Assembly (NCBI GenBank): GCA_947068385.1
Contig: CAMTBF010000034.1
Span: forward strand, 1-13,909
Length of the DNA stretch: 13,909 nt
Direction of reading: 5' to 3'
Source: an uncultured Lachnospiraceae bacterium
Lineage (GTDB): Bacteria > Bacillota > Clostridia > Lachnospirales > Lachnospiraceae
Part shown: piece by piece, positions 6,637 through 13,109 of the stretch
Position numbering within the stretch: position 1 is the first letter of the stretch
Layout of the letters: each line of letters opens with the position of its first letter
Notes under the pieces: model-generated
Told to the model about the DNA's origin: nothing
Database searches by the model: none
What the model saw: the letters and a program-made list of their open reading frames with translations, nothing else
Made by a program: the position numbers and the translations under genes

Positions 6637-7983
6637 TCAGCCCCTCACCACAGCCAGCGACCCCATGGGATCCCAGGGCTCCAGCATGATCGGCTCCGCC
6701 TGGTACTCCGCCAGCAGCTCCTCCGACAGGTACTTCTTGTTCACCACGATCTGGTACATATACTCGTCGAACCAGTCGTCGCTCATGACGTAGTAGCCCT
6801 TCTCGCCGGGCTCCTCGCCCCAGCTGTTCTCCACCCGCCAGCGGTTGGGCCTGCCCTCCTCGTCCAGGTTCACGCCCTGGAACACCATGGCGTGGGTCAT
6901 CAGGCTCTCGCCGTAGTCCAGCCTCTCGGCCTTGTCCATGCCGAACTTCACGCCCAGCAGCTGCTCCAGCTTGTAGACCTTGGTGTCCATGACGCCGCCG
7001 TCCCTGGTGGAGCACTTCCCTACGTCGCAGCCGAACCACACGGGAGCGCCGTCCTTCATCTGGGCGATGGCCGCCTTCTTCAGCTCCCCGATCTCCAGGT
7101 TCAGGTAGCGCACCGGACGGCCCTCCTTCACGCTGCCTAAGAACTTCACGCTGTAGCTTCTGTGGTAGGGCTTGTCCGCGGTAGGCGCGTTGATTATGCT
7201 TATGTAGTCGTCCAGGTTCAGTCCCACGTATTTTTCATAAAATGCCTGGGGGGTCAGGCCGCACTCCCGGATGAACTTGCCGTCCTTGTCCTCCACCTCG
7301 AAATCGAAGGTCTTCGGAGGCTCTCCCAGGCAGATGCACAGGATGCGGTAGATCTCCCCCAGCATCTCCTCCTTCCTGGCCGCCAGCTCCTCCCGCTTGG
7401 CCCCTGCCGCGTAGGCGCTGCGCAGACGGCAGGCATCCTCCCGCAGCTTCACGGTGAGCACGCTGTCCATCTCCCCGGAAGCGGAGGAAGCCTTGGACTC
7501 GGGCATGGCGTACTTGGGGACCACGCCGTACTTGTCCACCAGGCCGCAGAGCATGTCCCACTGTCCGCCGTCGTTCATGGGGGAGGACAGCAGCCAGGCG
7601 ATCAGGCGGCCTCCCGTGGGCTCGTCCAGGGTGTCCAGGATGCTCTCCAGGAAGAAATTGGCCTTCTCCAGCTTGTCATAGAAAAACATGTAGTTCTGGG
7701 AAAGCTCGAAGTTCTCCAGGTTCAGCTTTTTGATGACCTCGAACCGGAAGGTGTTCAGCGCCGCGAACAGCCAGCAGCGGCCGCTCTGCTTCTGGTTGGT
7801 GATGGTGCCCTGCTTCAGCTTCACGGAAAAGCTCTGGCGGGTGGCGCGCTGGGCCTCCCCGTTCTTGGCCGATGCCTTCAGGCCGTTCTCCGTGACGGCG
7901 TTCTTCGCCACCTGTAAGGCCGTGTCCGCGCCGCACTCCCTCTCGAACTGCTCCAGCAGTTCCTTTGTGATACTCTCGCTCAT
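6637..7983 (-). CDS. pepC: aminopeptidase C / bleomycin-hydrolase family cysteine peptidase
   Basis: This 448-residue cytoplasmic peptidase of family C1B removes N-terminal residues from short peptides and normally works as a homohexamer. The papain-type centre is complete: QSGRCWLF gives the oxyanion Gln (about 66) and nucleophile Cys (about 70), THAMVFQGV gives the His (about 364), and RVENSWGEE gives the Asn (about 386). Length and N-terminal extension match known PepC proteins. The second ATG (7983) is preferred because AGAGGG lies six bases before it, while the ATG at 7989 abuts that site. It has a near-ideal promoter at 8064-8092 and diverges from the diguanylate cyclase gene. The yitT-like gene follows in the same direction. 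Confidence 0.95.
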   Translation of the reverse strand: MSESITKELLEQFERECGADTALQVAKNAVTENGLKASAKNGEAQRATRQSFSVKLKQGTITNQKQSGRCWLFAALNTFRFEVIKKLNLENFELSQNYMFFYDKLEKANFFLESILDTLDEPTGGRLIAWLLSSPMNDGGQWDMLCGLVDKYGVVPKYAMPESKASSASGEMDSVLTVKLREDACRLRSAYAAGAKREELAARKEEMLGEIYRILCICLGEPPKTFDFEVEDKDGKFIRECGLTPQAFYEKYVGLNLDDYISIINAPTADKPYHRSYSVKFLGSVKEGRPVRYLNLEIGELKKAAIAQMKDGAPVWFGCDVGKCSTRDGGVMDTKVYKLEQLLGVKFGMDKAERLDYGESLMTHAMVFQGVNLDEEGRPNRWRVENSWGEEPGEKGYYVMSDDWFDEYMYQIVVNKKYLSEELLAEYQAEPIMLEPWDPMGSLAVVRG

Positions 7984-8063
7984 GTTCATCCCTCTTTCGT
8001 CAGGCTCCGGGGAAATCGCCTATGCTTTTCCCCTGTGCCGCATGTGATAAGTAAAGCACCTTG

Positions 8064-8092
8064 ATTATACGCTTTCCCCGGATTTTCCGCAA
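8064..8092 (-). promoter_or_regulatory. predicted sigma-A promoter of pepC
   Basis: The minus strand has TTGCGG (8092-8087), a 17-base spacer and a perfect TATAAT (8069-8064). Transcription would begin near 8057, leaving a leader of about 74 bases. Confidence 0.78.
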
Positions 8093-8148
8093 CTCGATTT
8101 CGACATTTTTCCATTTTTTCAGGATTTTCCCGGAAAAATCCCGGAAAA
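8083..8148. promoter_or_regulatory. cluster of TTTTCC/GGAAAA hexamers between divergent promoters
   Basis: TTTTCC occurs at 8083-8088, 8107-8112 and 8125-8130. Its inverse GGAAAA occurs at 8132-8137 and 8143-8148. The third and fourth form the near-palindrome TTTTCC-C-GGAAAA (8125-8137). TCCCGGAAAA is repeated directly at 8128-8137 and 8139-8148, an 11-base period that puts both copies on the same helix face. The cluster lies between the pepC and cyclase promoters, so it is a candidate binding site for a shared regulator. Confidence 0.45.
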
Positions 8149-8171
8149 GGAGACTCTGGGGAAGAAAACCC

Positions 8172-8200
8172 TTCCCTTTTGGCCTCAATTACTATATAAT
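8172..8200 (+). promoter_or_regulatory. candidate promoter of the diguanylate cyclase gene
   Basis: TATAAT (8195-8200) is perfect and lies 17 bases after TTCCCT (8172-8177), a poor -35. The weak -35 suggests dependence on an activator or another -35 choice. The predicted start near 8207 leaves a leader of about 37 bases that ends in the AGGAG site. Confidence 0.5.
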
Positions 8201-8243
8201 GAAAAAAGACGCGCAGACCAAGCCGGTTTACAGGAGAGATGAA

Positions 8244-9449
8244 ATGGAAGATTCCCTGAAGCTCTTAACCAACTATCTACAGGATGTCCTCGAACAGCCT
8301 GACACAGCCACGCTCCGCCTGGAGGATCTGGCACCTGATTTCCGGGAGCTGGGGGAGAGGGCTGCCCTTCTGGCCGGAACGGTCCAGGACCTGAGGAATC
8401 AGCTGCAGCAGAAATTCGAGGCGTTAGAGCTGGAGAATCAGGTCCTGATGGACAACATCCAGGCTATGGATGAAATCGGCTGGTCCCTGGAGCAGAGCAA
8501 TCAGGAGCTGCGCAGCAACCTGGAGCTGGTGAACGCCCTCACCGACTATACCCACAACATGATCTTCGTCTATTCCGCGGATACCGGCCAGGAGGTGCAT
8601 GCCAATCAGCCGGCCCGCTGGTTCCAGAAGGCCCATGCCCAGACTGCCGCCCAGCTGACCCGGATGCTGCTGGAGAAGCAGCCGGAAATCCAACAGCAGC
8701 TGGACCATCACCAGAAGAGCCAGAAAACGGAGGAGGGGCAGCCTGCCGGGGACGAAGGGGTACCGAAGCAAGGCCGGAATTCCCTTCGGTGGGATATGGC
8801 GCTTGAGGACTGCGACGACAAGGATATCTTCTACCAGGTGGAGTCCTTCCTCATCCCCTGGCTGCGCTCGGACGCGGAGGATTCCCACGATGCCAGGAGA
8901 CAGGCTATCGTCCATATCGTGATCGACGAGACGGAACGGCAGCGGCGGCAGAAAATGATCTACCGCTTTGCCTATGTGGATCCTCTGACCAATTTAAAGA
9001 ACCGGCGCTACGCCATGGAGAAGATGGAGCAGTGGGTAGATGAGGGCACCTCCTTCACCCTCTCCTTCATCGATGTGGACTATCTGAAATACTGCAACGA
9101 CACCTTCGGGCATGAAGCGGGCGACAGTTATCTGGTGGAGGTCTCCAGGGCGCTGCAGGCCCTGGGCGGCGAGGTGTGCCGGGTGGGCGGGGATGAATTC
9201 TTCGTGCTCCAGGCCGGAGCCGCTTCGGAGGATCAGGACCGGAAGCTGGACGGGCTGCGGCAGGCGCTGCTGGCCGACAAGAGCAGCGGGCACCCCAAGA
9301 GCTTCAGCTATGCCACCACTTTGGTTCCGGCCCACTGCGCCACGCCCCTGACGGCGTACATCAGCGATACTGACACGAAGATGTACCAGTATAAGCAGAA
9401 ATACAAAATTCCGCTCTCCGATGTGGTCTATCGGGACGACCGGATATAG
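8244..9449 (+). CDS. diguanylate cyclase (coiled coil, PAS-like region, GGDEF)
   Basis: The 401-residue product ends in a GGDEF domain (about 240-395) that makes c-di-GMP from two GTP. Visible are DPLTNLKNRR at its start, the metal/GTP motif FIDVDYLKYCNDTFGHEAGD (about 275-294) and the intact active-site loop RVGGDEFFV (GGDEF at 315-319). The usual RxxD inhibitory site five residues before GGDEF is missing: the residues there are ALGG. Upstream are a coiled coil (about 43-95, rich in Glu, Leu and Gln) and a PAS-like segment around NMIFVYSADTGQEVHANQPA. No membrane segment is present, so it is cytoplasmic. ATG 8244 has AGGAG seven bases upstream; earlier in-frame codons lie before the predicted transcript start. 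Its last 22 bases overlap the convergent anti-sigma gene. The signal sensed is unknown. Confidence 0.93.
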   Translation: MEDSLKLLTNYLQDVLEQPDTATLRLEDLAPDFRELGERAALLAGTVQDLRNQLQQKFEALELENQVLMDNIQAMDEIGWSLEQSNQELRSNLELVNALTDYTHNMIFVYSADTGQEVHANQPARWFQKAHAQTAAQLTRMLLEKQPEIQQQLDHHQKSQKTEEGQPAGDEGVPKQGRNSLRWDMALEDCDDKDIFYQVESFLIPWLRSDAEDSHDARRQAIVHIVIDETERQRRQKMIYRFAYVDPLTNLKNRRYAMEKMEQWVDEGTSFTLSFIDVDYLKYCNDTFGHEAGDSYLVEVSRALQALGGEVCRVGGDEFFVLQAGAASEDQDRKLDGLRQALLADKSSGHPKSFSYATTLVPAHCATPLTAYISDTDTKMYQYKQKYKIPLSDVVYRDDRI

Positions 9450-10354
9450 GGAGGAGCGCTTTCTTTCAGTTCCTTTTTCAACCGCCAGATGCCGTATGCC
9501 AGCAGCAGGCCGCTGTACAGAAGAAGCGATAGGAAGACGATCAGGAAAAAGTCGCGCGGCAGCGAGTAGGAAGCTGTACGGAAGCCTGACACGATGCAGT
9601 GGCCGATGATATAGGCGATGGGGTACAGACCGATACGTTCTACGCATACCCGTAATTCCGCTTTCTTTTTTACTGCAAGCCATGCAATTGCCAGCGCCAC
9701 CAGGGCTGCCACCGCAAGGAAAAGATAGTACCCCAGCGACAGCCTTGGCAGGACAATGCCTCCCTCATAATCCGCGTCCCCGTAAAAGCAGATATTCTCA
9801 TTCCCGTCATTGGGAAGATACACCCCCTTAATCGGAAAAGGCTCCTTCGGAAAAACGATTGCCGACAGTTTCCCATCCTTATCCGAAAACCACTTGTCCC
9901 AAAGGGAAGTCCAGGCCTGGACCTCGCAGTAGTAGAAGCTTCCGCCCTCGGGATCCGGATAGAGGGCGTAGTCGAACTCTGTCACCTCCTCGTCAAAAAT
10001 AATGCACAGGCCGCCGTCCCCCACAGGCTCAGCCGTAACCAGCCCCTCAGAGTACGGCAGATAGACCGGCGCGTCCAGCACGGCAAAGGCCGATACCAGC
10101 AGCGCGGCCACGAACACGGCAGTCAGCAGGATTGTCTGTATCTTCTTAGCCGCCATCTTCTTCCTGAGCTTCAGCAGCGGGACGGCGTCCCTCTTTCCTT
10201 CCGCCCGCCCCGGCTCTTTGGCCTGCTCATATTCCCTGCGGCATGCCTCGCAGCTTTTCAGATGCTCCTCTACATAGGATACGGTATCGGGGCTCACCAT
10301 GTCTTCTGCATATAGCGGCAAGATGTCCCTGATGATGTTGCATTCATTTCGCAT
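9428..10354 (-). CDS. zinc-finger transmembrane anti-sigma factor
   Basis: The 308-residue product starts with a zinc-binding anti-sigma domain. MRNECNIIRDILPLYAED followed by VEEHLKSCEACRREYE gives Cys5, His31, Cys35 and Cys38 as likely ligands, as in zf-HC2 proteins that hold ECF sigma factors inactive. A basic linker leads to a first membrane segment (about 73-93), an acidic and aromatic extracytoplasmic part of about 110 residues, then three further membrane segments (about 207-228, 241-258 and 268-290). Simpler family members have one membrane segment, so the extra helices are notable. Its start codon lies inside the sigma gene (11-base overlap), which implies translational coupling and near-equal synthesis. 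Release of the sigma factor by an envelope signal is expected from the family; the signal is unknown. The 3' end overlaps the diguanylate cyclase gene by 22 bases on the opposite strand. Confidence 0.88.
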   Translation of the reverse strand: MRNECNIIRDILPLYAEDMVSPDTVSYVEEHLKSCEACRREYEQAKEPGRAEGKRDAVPLLKLRKKMAAKKIQTILLTAVFVAALLVSAFAVLDAPVYLPYSEGLVTAEPVGDGGLCIIFDEEVTEFDYALYPDPEGGSFYYCEVQAWTSLWDKWFSDKDGKLSAIVFPKEPFPIKGVYLPNDGNENICFYGDADYEGGIVLPRLSLGYYLFLAVAALVALAIAWLAVKKKAELRVCVERIGLYPIAYIIGHCIVSGFRTASYSLPRDFFLIVFLSLLLYSGLLLAYGIWRLKKELKESAPPYIRSSR

Positions 10355-10847
10355 AGGTTCTGTCCTCCAGTCTGGATTGAATCATCTTTTTGGCCCGGTG
10401 GTAGGTCACGCAGGCCCAATTCTCCGATTTGCCGAATATCTGCCCGATTTCCCGAAAGCTCAGCTCCGCATACACCCTCCACATAAAGACCTCCTTGTAC
10501 GGCTCCGGCACGGCATGCAGGATCCTTTTTATCCGTGCCGCCTCGTCGCGCCTGATGCACTGCTCTTCCGTCGTGCTTTCACCCGATGCGGATTCCGGCA
10601 GCTCGGCGTCGTCGATGCTTTCTGTGTACCTGAACTTTTTCAGATAGGTGTAATAGCAGTTCTTTGCGATCTGGCAGAGCCATACCCGAATGTCGCAGTC
10701 CCCGCGAAAGCCGCCGATGGAGCGCATGGCTTTGAAGAACGCTTCGCTGGCGATCTCCTCCGCTATCGCTTCGCTGCCGGATAGCCTGCGGATATACAGA
10801 TATACATCGTCGAAATAGGTCCGGTATATTTTCTCGAACTCCGTCAC
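10344..10847 (-). CDS. ECF-type RNA polymerase sigma factor
   Basis: The 167-residue product has the two-domain ECF layout. Region 2 (about 3-73) includes AEEIASEAFFKAMRSIGGFRG and IRVWLCQIAKNCYYTYLKK. A short acidic linker (about 76-100) follows, then region 4 (about 104-160) with a helix-turn-helix in LSFREIGQIFGKSENWACVTYHRAKKMIQ, here cited by its first and last residues 129-156. It directs RNA polymerase to a specific promoter set when freed from its anti-sigma partner, encoded by the overlapping next gene. The start is GTG at 10847 with AAGGAGGT about seven bases upstream. A sigma-A-like promoter lies at 10924-10952, so basal transcription need not depend on itself. The upstream ABC exporter operon on the same strand is a possible partner. 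Confidence 0.93.
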   Translation of the reverse strand: MTEFEKIYRTYFDDVYLYIRRLSGSEAIAEEIASEAFFKAMRSIGGFRGDCDIRVWLCQIAKNCYYTYLKKFRYTESIDDAELPESASGESTTEEQCIRRDEAARIKRILHAVPEPYKEVFMWRVYAELSFREIGQIFGKSENWACVTYHRAKKMIQSRLEDRTYAK

Positions 10848-10923
10848 CCTACCACCTCCTTCCGCTTATAAGACTCCGCGGAAGCAAGAACCTTACAAAA
10901 TATTTCAAATAATCCAAACTGTT

Positions 10924-10952
10924 ATCCTAGCATAATATGCACCGCTCCGCAA
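10924..10952 (-). promoter_or_regulatory. predicted promoter of the sigma/anti-sigma operon
   Basis: On the minus strand TTGCGG (10952-10947), a 17-base spacer and TAGGAT (10929-10924) preceded by TGC form an extended -10 promoter. The spacer contains the palindrome GCATAATATGC (10930-10940) directly beside the -10, a possible operator. Two more palindromic or repeated AT-rich pieces lie nearby: ATTTGCAAAT (10967-10976), and AAAATATTTCA at both 10897-10907 and 10981-10991. No T-tract terminator for the ABC operon is visible in 10848-11017. Confidence 0.65.
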
Positions 10953-11017
10953 GCATTCCGCCTTTTATTTGCAAATCACTAAAATATTTCAGAAGCATTA
11001 GGGAATCAGATCCGCCG

Positions 11018-12220
11018 TCACGCCACAGCCCTGCTTTTCTGCCCCCGGTAGGCTCCAAGAGCGGCAGCGGCGGCAACAGCGGCCAGAACCAGGATTGCCA
11101 GCCCCGGGTAGCTGACGCACATTCCGAACACATCGAAGACCTTATAGCCCCCGAACACCTCCTTCATCAGCGTGACATTGGCCAGCCCGAAATCCACCAG
11201 CGGCCCAAGCCTCTGCGCAACGGCGTCGCCCATCGCCGCCAGCCCCACATTCACGAACAGGACCGCCAGGCTGACCCCCGCCGCGCCCATCTGGCTCTTC
11301 ATGCGGGAGGAAATAAAGCATATGATCAGGCTATAGACCGCGCCGGTAAAAATGAGCCACGCGGCCCCCACAGCGGCAAGCTGCCAGACCTTGAACCGGA
11401 ACATGGAACGGGTATAGGCCGGGATGGACTGGATGGCGGCATCCCAGCCGTGGAAGCTCCCGTGGGGCAGAAAGCCCAGCAGAAACGTAGCGGCCAGATA
11501 CAGCGCCACCACCACCGTGGAGGCGGCCAGCGCACTCAGCAATTTTGCCGTGACGATCTTGCGCCTGCCGTTCCGGGCGCTTAGGATCAGATTGTCCATG
11601 CCGCTGGAGCGTTCCACGGCGAACACCGGGGCGATGACAAAGGTCAGCGGCACGAACAGCAGGAACTGCATCATATGCTCTCCCCAGTTGCCGAACAGGT
11701 TCTCCCACAGCAGGGCATTGGCAAACCTCGGTTCCCCTAATTCCTTCAGCCTTTGCAGGGCGGCGGAAAGCTCCCGATAGACAAAGGAATCCTGCTTTCC
11801 CTGGCTTTCCAGCGACCCAATCTTCCCTTGCAGGAGAGCGATCCCGTAGGGCTCCTCAGCGCTCTCCGGCGGTGTGCCGTTCCAATATTCCTCCACCCGC
11901 TCAGCATAGGCGTGATAGTTCACCGCCAGAATGATCTCCGGCTGGTCCTTGACGCTCCGGGCAATCATCCGCGAATCCGTGCCATACCGGGCGCTAACCT
12001 CCTGATAGATTGCTTCCGCTTCCGCAGCCCTTTCGCTGTCAAGCGGGCCCTCCCATGCGGCGGCCTGCTCCTCGTAAGCGCGGTAGCTGTCATTGCCGCC
12101 GATCAGGAACATGGTGGAGGTCAGGCCTACCACACTGTAAAGGACAAACAGGCACAACAGCAAAAGCAGGGTCTTTTTGTTGAGGAGCAGTTTTCGCAGT
12201 TCAAATCGAAACAATGGCAT
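11018..12220 (-). CDS. ABC-2 type exporter permease with large extracytoplasmic loop
   Basis: The 400-residue membrane protein has one N-terminal segment (about 17-40), a hydrophilic helical loop of about 140 residues (42-182), and then about five more segments ending in an alanine-rich helix. FAVERSSGMDNLILSARNGRRKIVTAK (199 onward; ends FAVERSS and IVTAK) is typical of ABC-2 permeases, with the conserved Glu and basic patch before a membrane segment. The start at 12220 has AGGAGGT six bases upstream, and that site is formed by the last codons of the preceding ATPase gene. It is the last gene of a three-gene exporter operon. Substrate unknown. The large loop suggests interaction with an extracellular ligand or partner, but this is inference. 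Confidence 0.85.
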   Translation of the reverse strand: MPLFRFELRKLLLNKKTLLLLLCLFVLYSVVGLTSTMFLIGGNDSYRAYEEQAAAWEGPLDSERAAEAEAIYQEVSARYGTDSRMIARSVKDQPEIILAVNYHAYAERVEEYWNGTPPESAEEPYGIALLQGKIGSLESQGKQDSFVYRELSAALQRLKELGEPRFANALLWENLFGNWGEHMMQFLLFVPLTFVIAPVFAVERSSGMDNLILSARNGRRKIVTAKLLSALAASTVVVALYLAATFLLGFLPHGSFHGWDAAIQSIPAYTRSMFRFKVWQLAAVGAAWLIFTGAVYSLIICFISSRMKSQMGAAGVSLAVLFVNVGLAAMGDAVAQRLGPLVDFGLANVTLMKEVFGGYKVFDVFGMCVSYPGLAILVLAAVAAAAALGAYRGQKSRAVA

Positions 12221-12224
12221 CGCG

Positions 12225-13106
12225 TTACCTCCTGGCCTTTTCCGGCAAATAGTTGAATAGATACAGATAGGCGTCCTCCAGCGTGGGCATGGCCTGCACC
12301 GCATCAGGGAAAGGCTTTGCCTCCTCGATGATGCGGACTTCCATGCAGCCGTCCTTCGCCCTGACATTGCTGATGACAGCCTGGTTCTGAAAGTCCACCA
12401 GACGGTCCGCAGGCATCTCCACCAGCCAGACCCGGCCCTCCATCATATGGACATATTCTCCGCCCGTGTGGATGTGCCGGATGTGGCCGTGCTCCATCAT
12501 CATGATCTGGGCGGCTATCTGCTCCACATCGGATACGATATGGGTGGAAAGCAGCACCAGACGGTCCTTCGCATAGGCGGAGATGATGTTGCGGAACTTG
12601 ATCCGCTCATGGGGGTCAAGGCCGGAGGTGGGTTCGTCCAGAATCAGAATCTCCGGGTCGTCCAGAAGAGCCTGGGCAATGCCCAGCCTGCGCTGCATCC
12701 CGCCGGAATAGGCGGTGCAGTTCCGTTTCAGATCCTCCCACAGGCCGACGCTGCGGGCCAATTCCTCGATTCGCCTCTTCGCCCGGGCCTTTTCCATCCC
12801 TTTCAGCGCCGCCGAGTATTCCAGGTAATCCCTGCCGGTAAAGTCGCCGTAGAAGCTCACATCCTGGGGCAGATAGCCGATTTTCGCCCGATATGCGTCC
12901 CCCAGGTCGCGGATGTCCTTTCCATCGTACAGGATGCGCCCTTTTGTGGGGCGCAGCACGTCGGCCAGCATCCGGATCATGGTGGTCTTCCCCGCCCCGT
13001 TGGGCCCCAGCAGGCCGTAGACCCCTGTCCCCATGGTGAGGGTTATCCCTTTCAGGACCTGTTTGCTCTTGTAGTTTTTCATGACAGCGTCCAATTGCAG
13101 TTCCAT
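12225..13106 (-). CDS. ABC transporter ATP-binding protein
   Basis: The 293-residue cytoplasmic ATPase powers the two flanking permeases. All motifs are intact: Walker A GPNGAGKTT (34-42), Q-loop Gln81, signature YSGGM (133-137), Walker B ILILDE (153-158) with the catalytic Glu, and switch His189 in STH. The C-terminal 90 residues form the accessory region common in drug and peptide exporters of this class. Its last codons, AGG AGG TAA, double as the ribosome binding site of the next permease, whose ATG follows the stop after 4 bases. Its own ATG (13106) is served in the same way by the end of the upstream gene, 3 bases away. This spacing implies translational coupling of all three proteins. 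Confidence 0.96.
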   Translation of the reverse strand: MELQLDAVMKNYKSKQVLKGITLTMGTGVYGLLGPNGAGKTTMIRMLADVLRPTKGRILYDGKDIRDLGDAYRAKIGYLPQDVSFYGDFTGRDYLEYSAALKGMEKARAKRRIEELARSVGLWEDLKRNCTAYSGGMQRRLGIAQALLDDPEILILDEPTSGLDPHERIKFRNIISAYAKDRLVLLSTHIVSDVEQIAAQIMMMEHGHIRHIHTGGEYVHMMEGRVWLVEMPADRLVDFQNQAVISNVRAKDGCMEVRIIEEAKPFPDAVQAMPTLEDAYLYLFNYLPEKARR

Positions 13107-13109
13107 AAG

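Noticed and set aside
7162..7917. 251-codon plus-strand open frame opposite pepC
   Set aside because: Leu/His/Gln-rich shadow of the pepC gene with no start signals or recognisable domain.
8061..8243. Upstream extension of the diguanylate cyclase frame
   Set aside because: It would begin before the predicted promoter and reads through AT-rich regulatory sequence. The AGGAG site fixes the start at 8244.
10848..11017. Terminator for the ABC operon
   Set aside because: AT-rich palindromes are present but none is a GC-rich stem followed by a T-tract.
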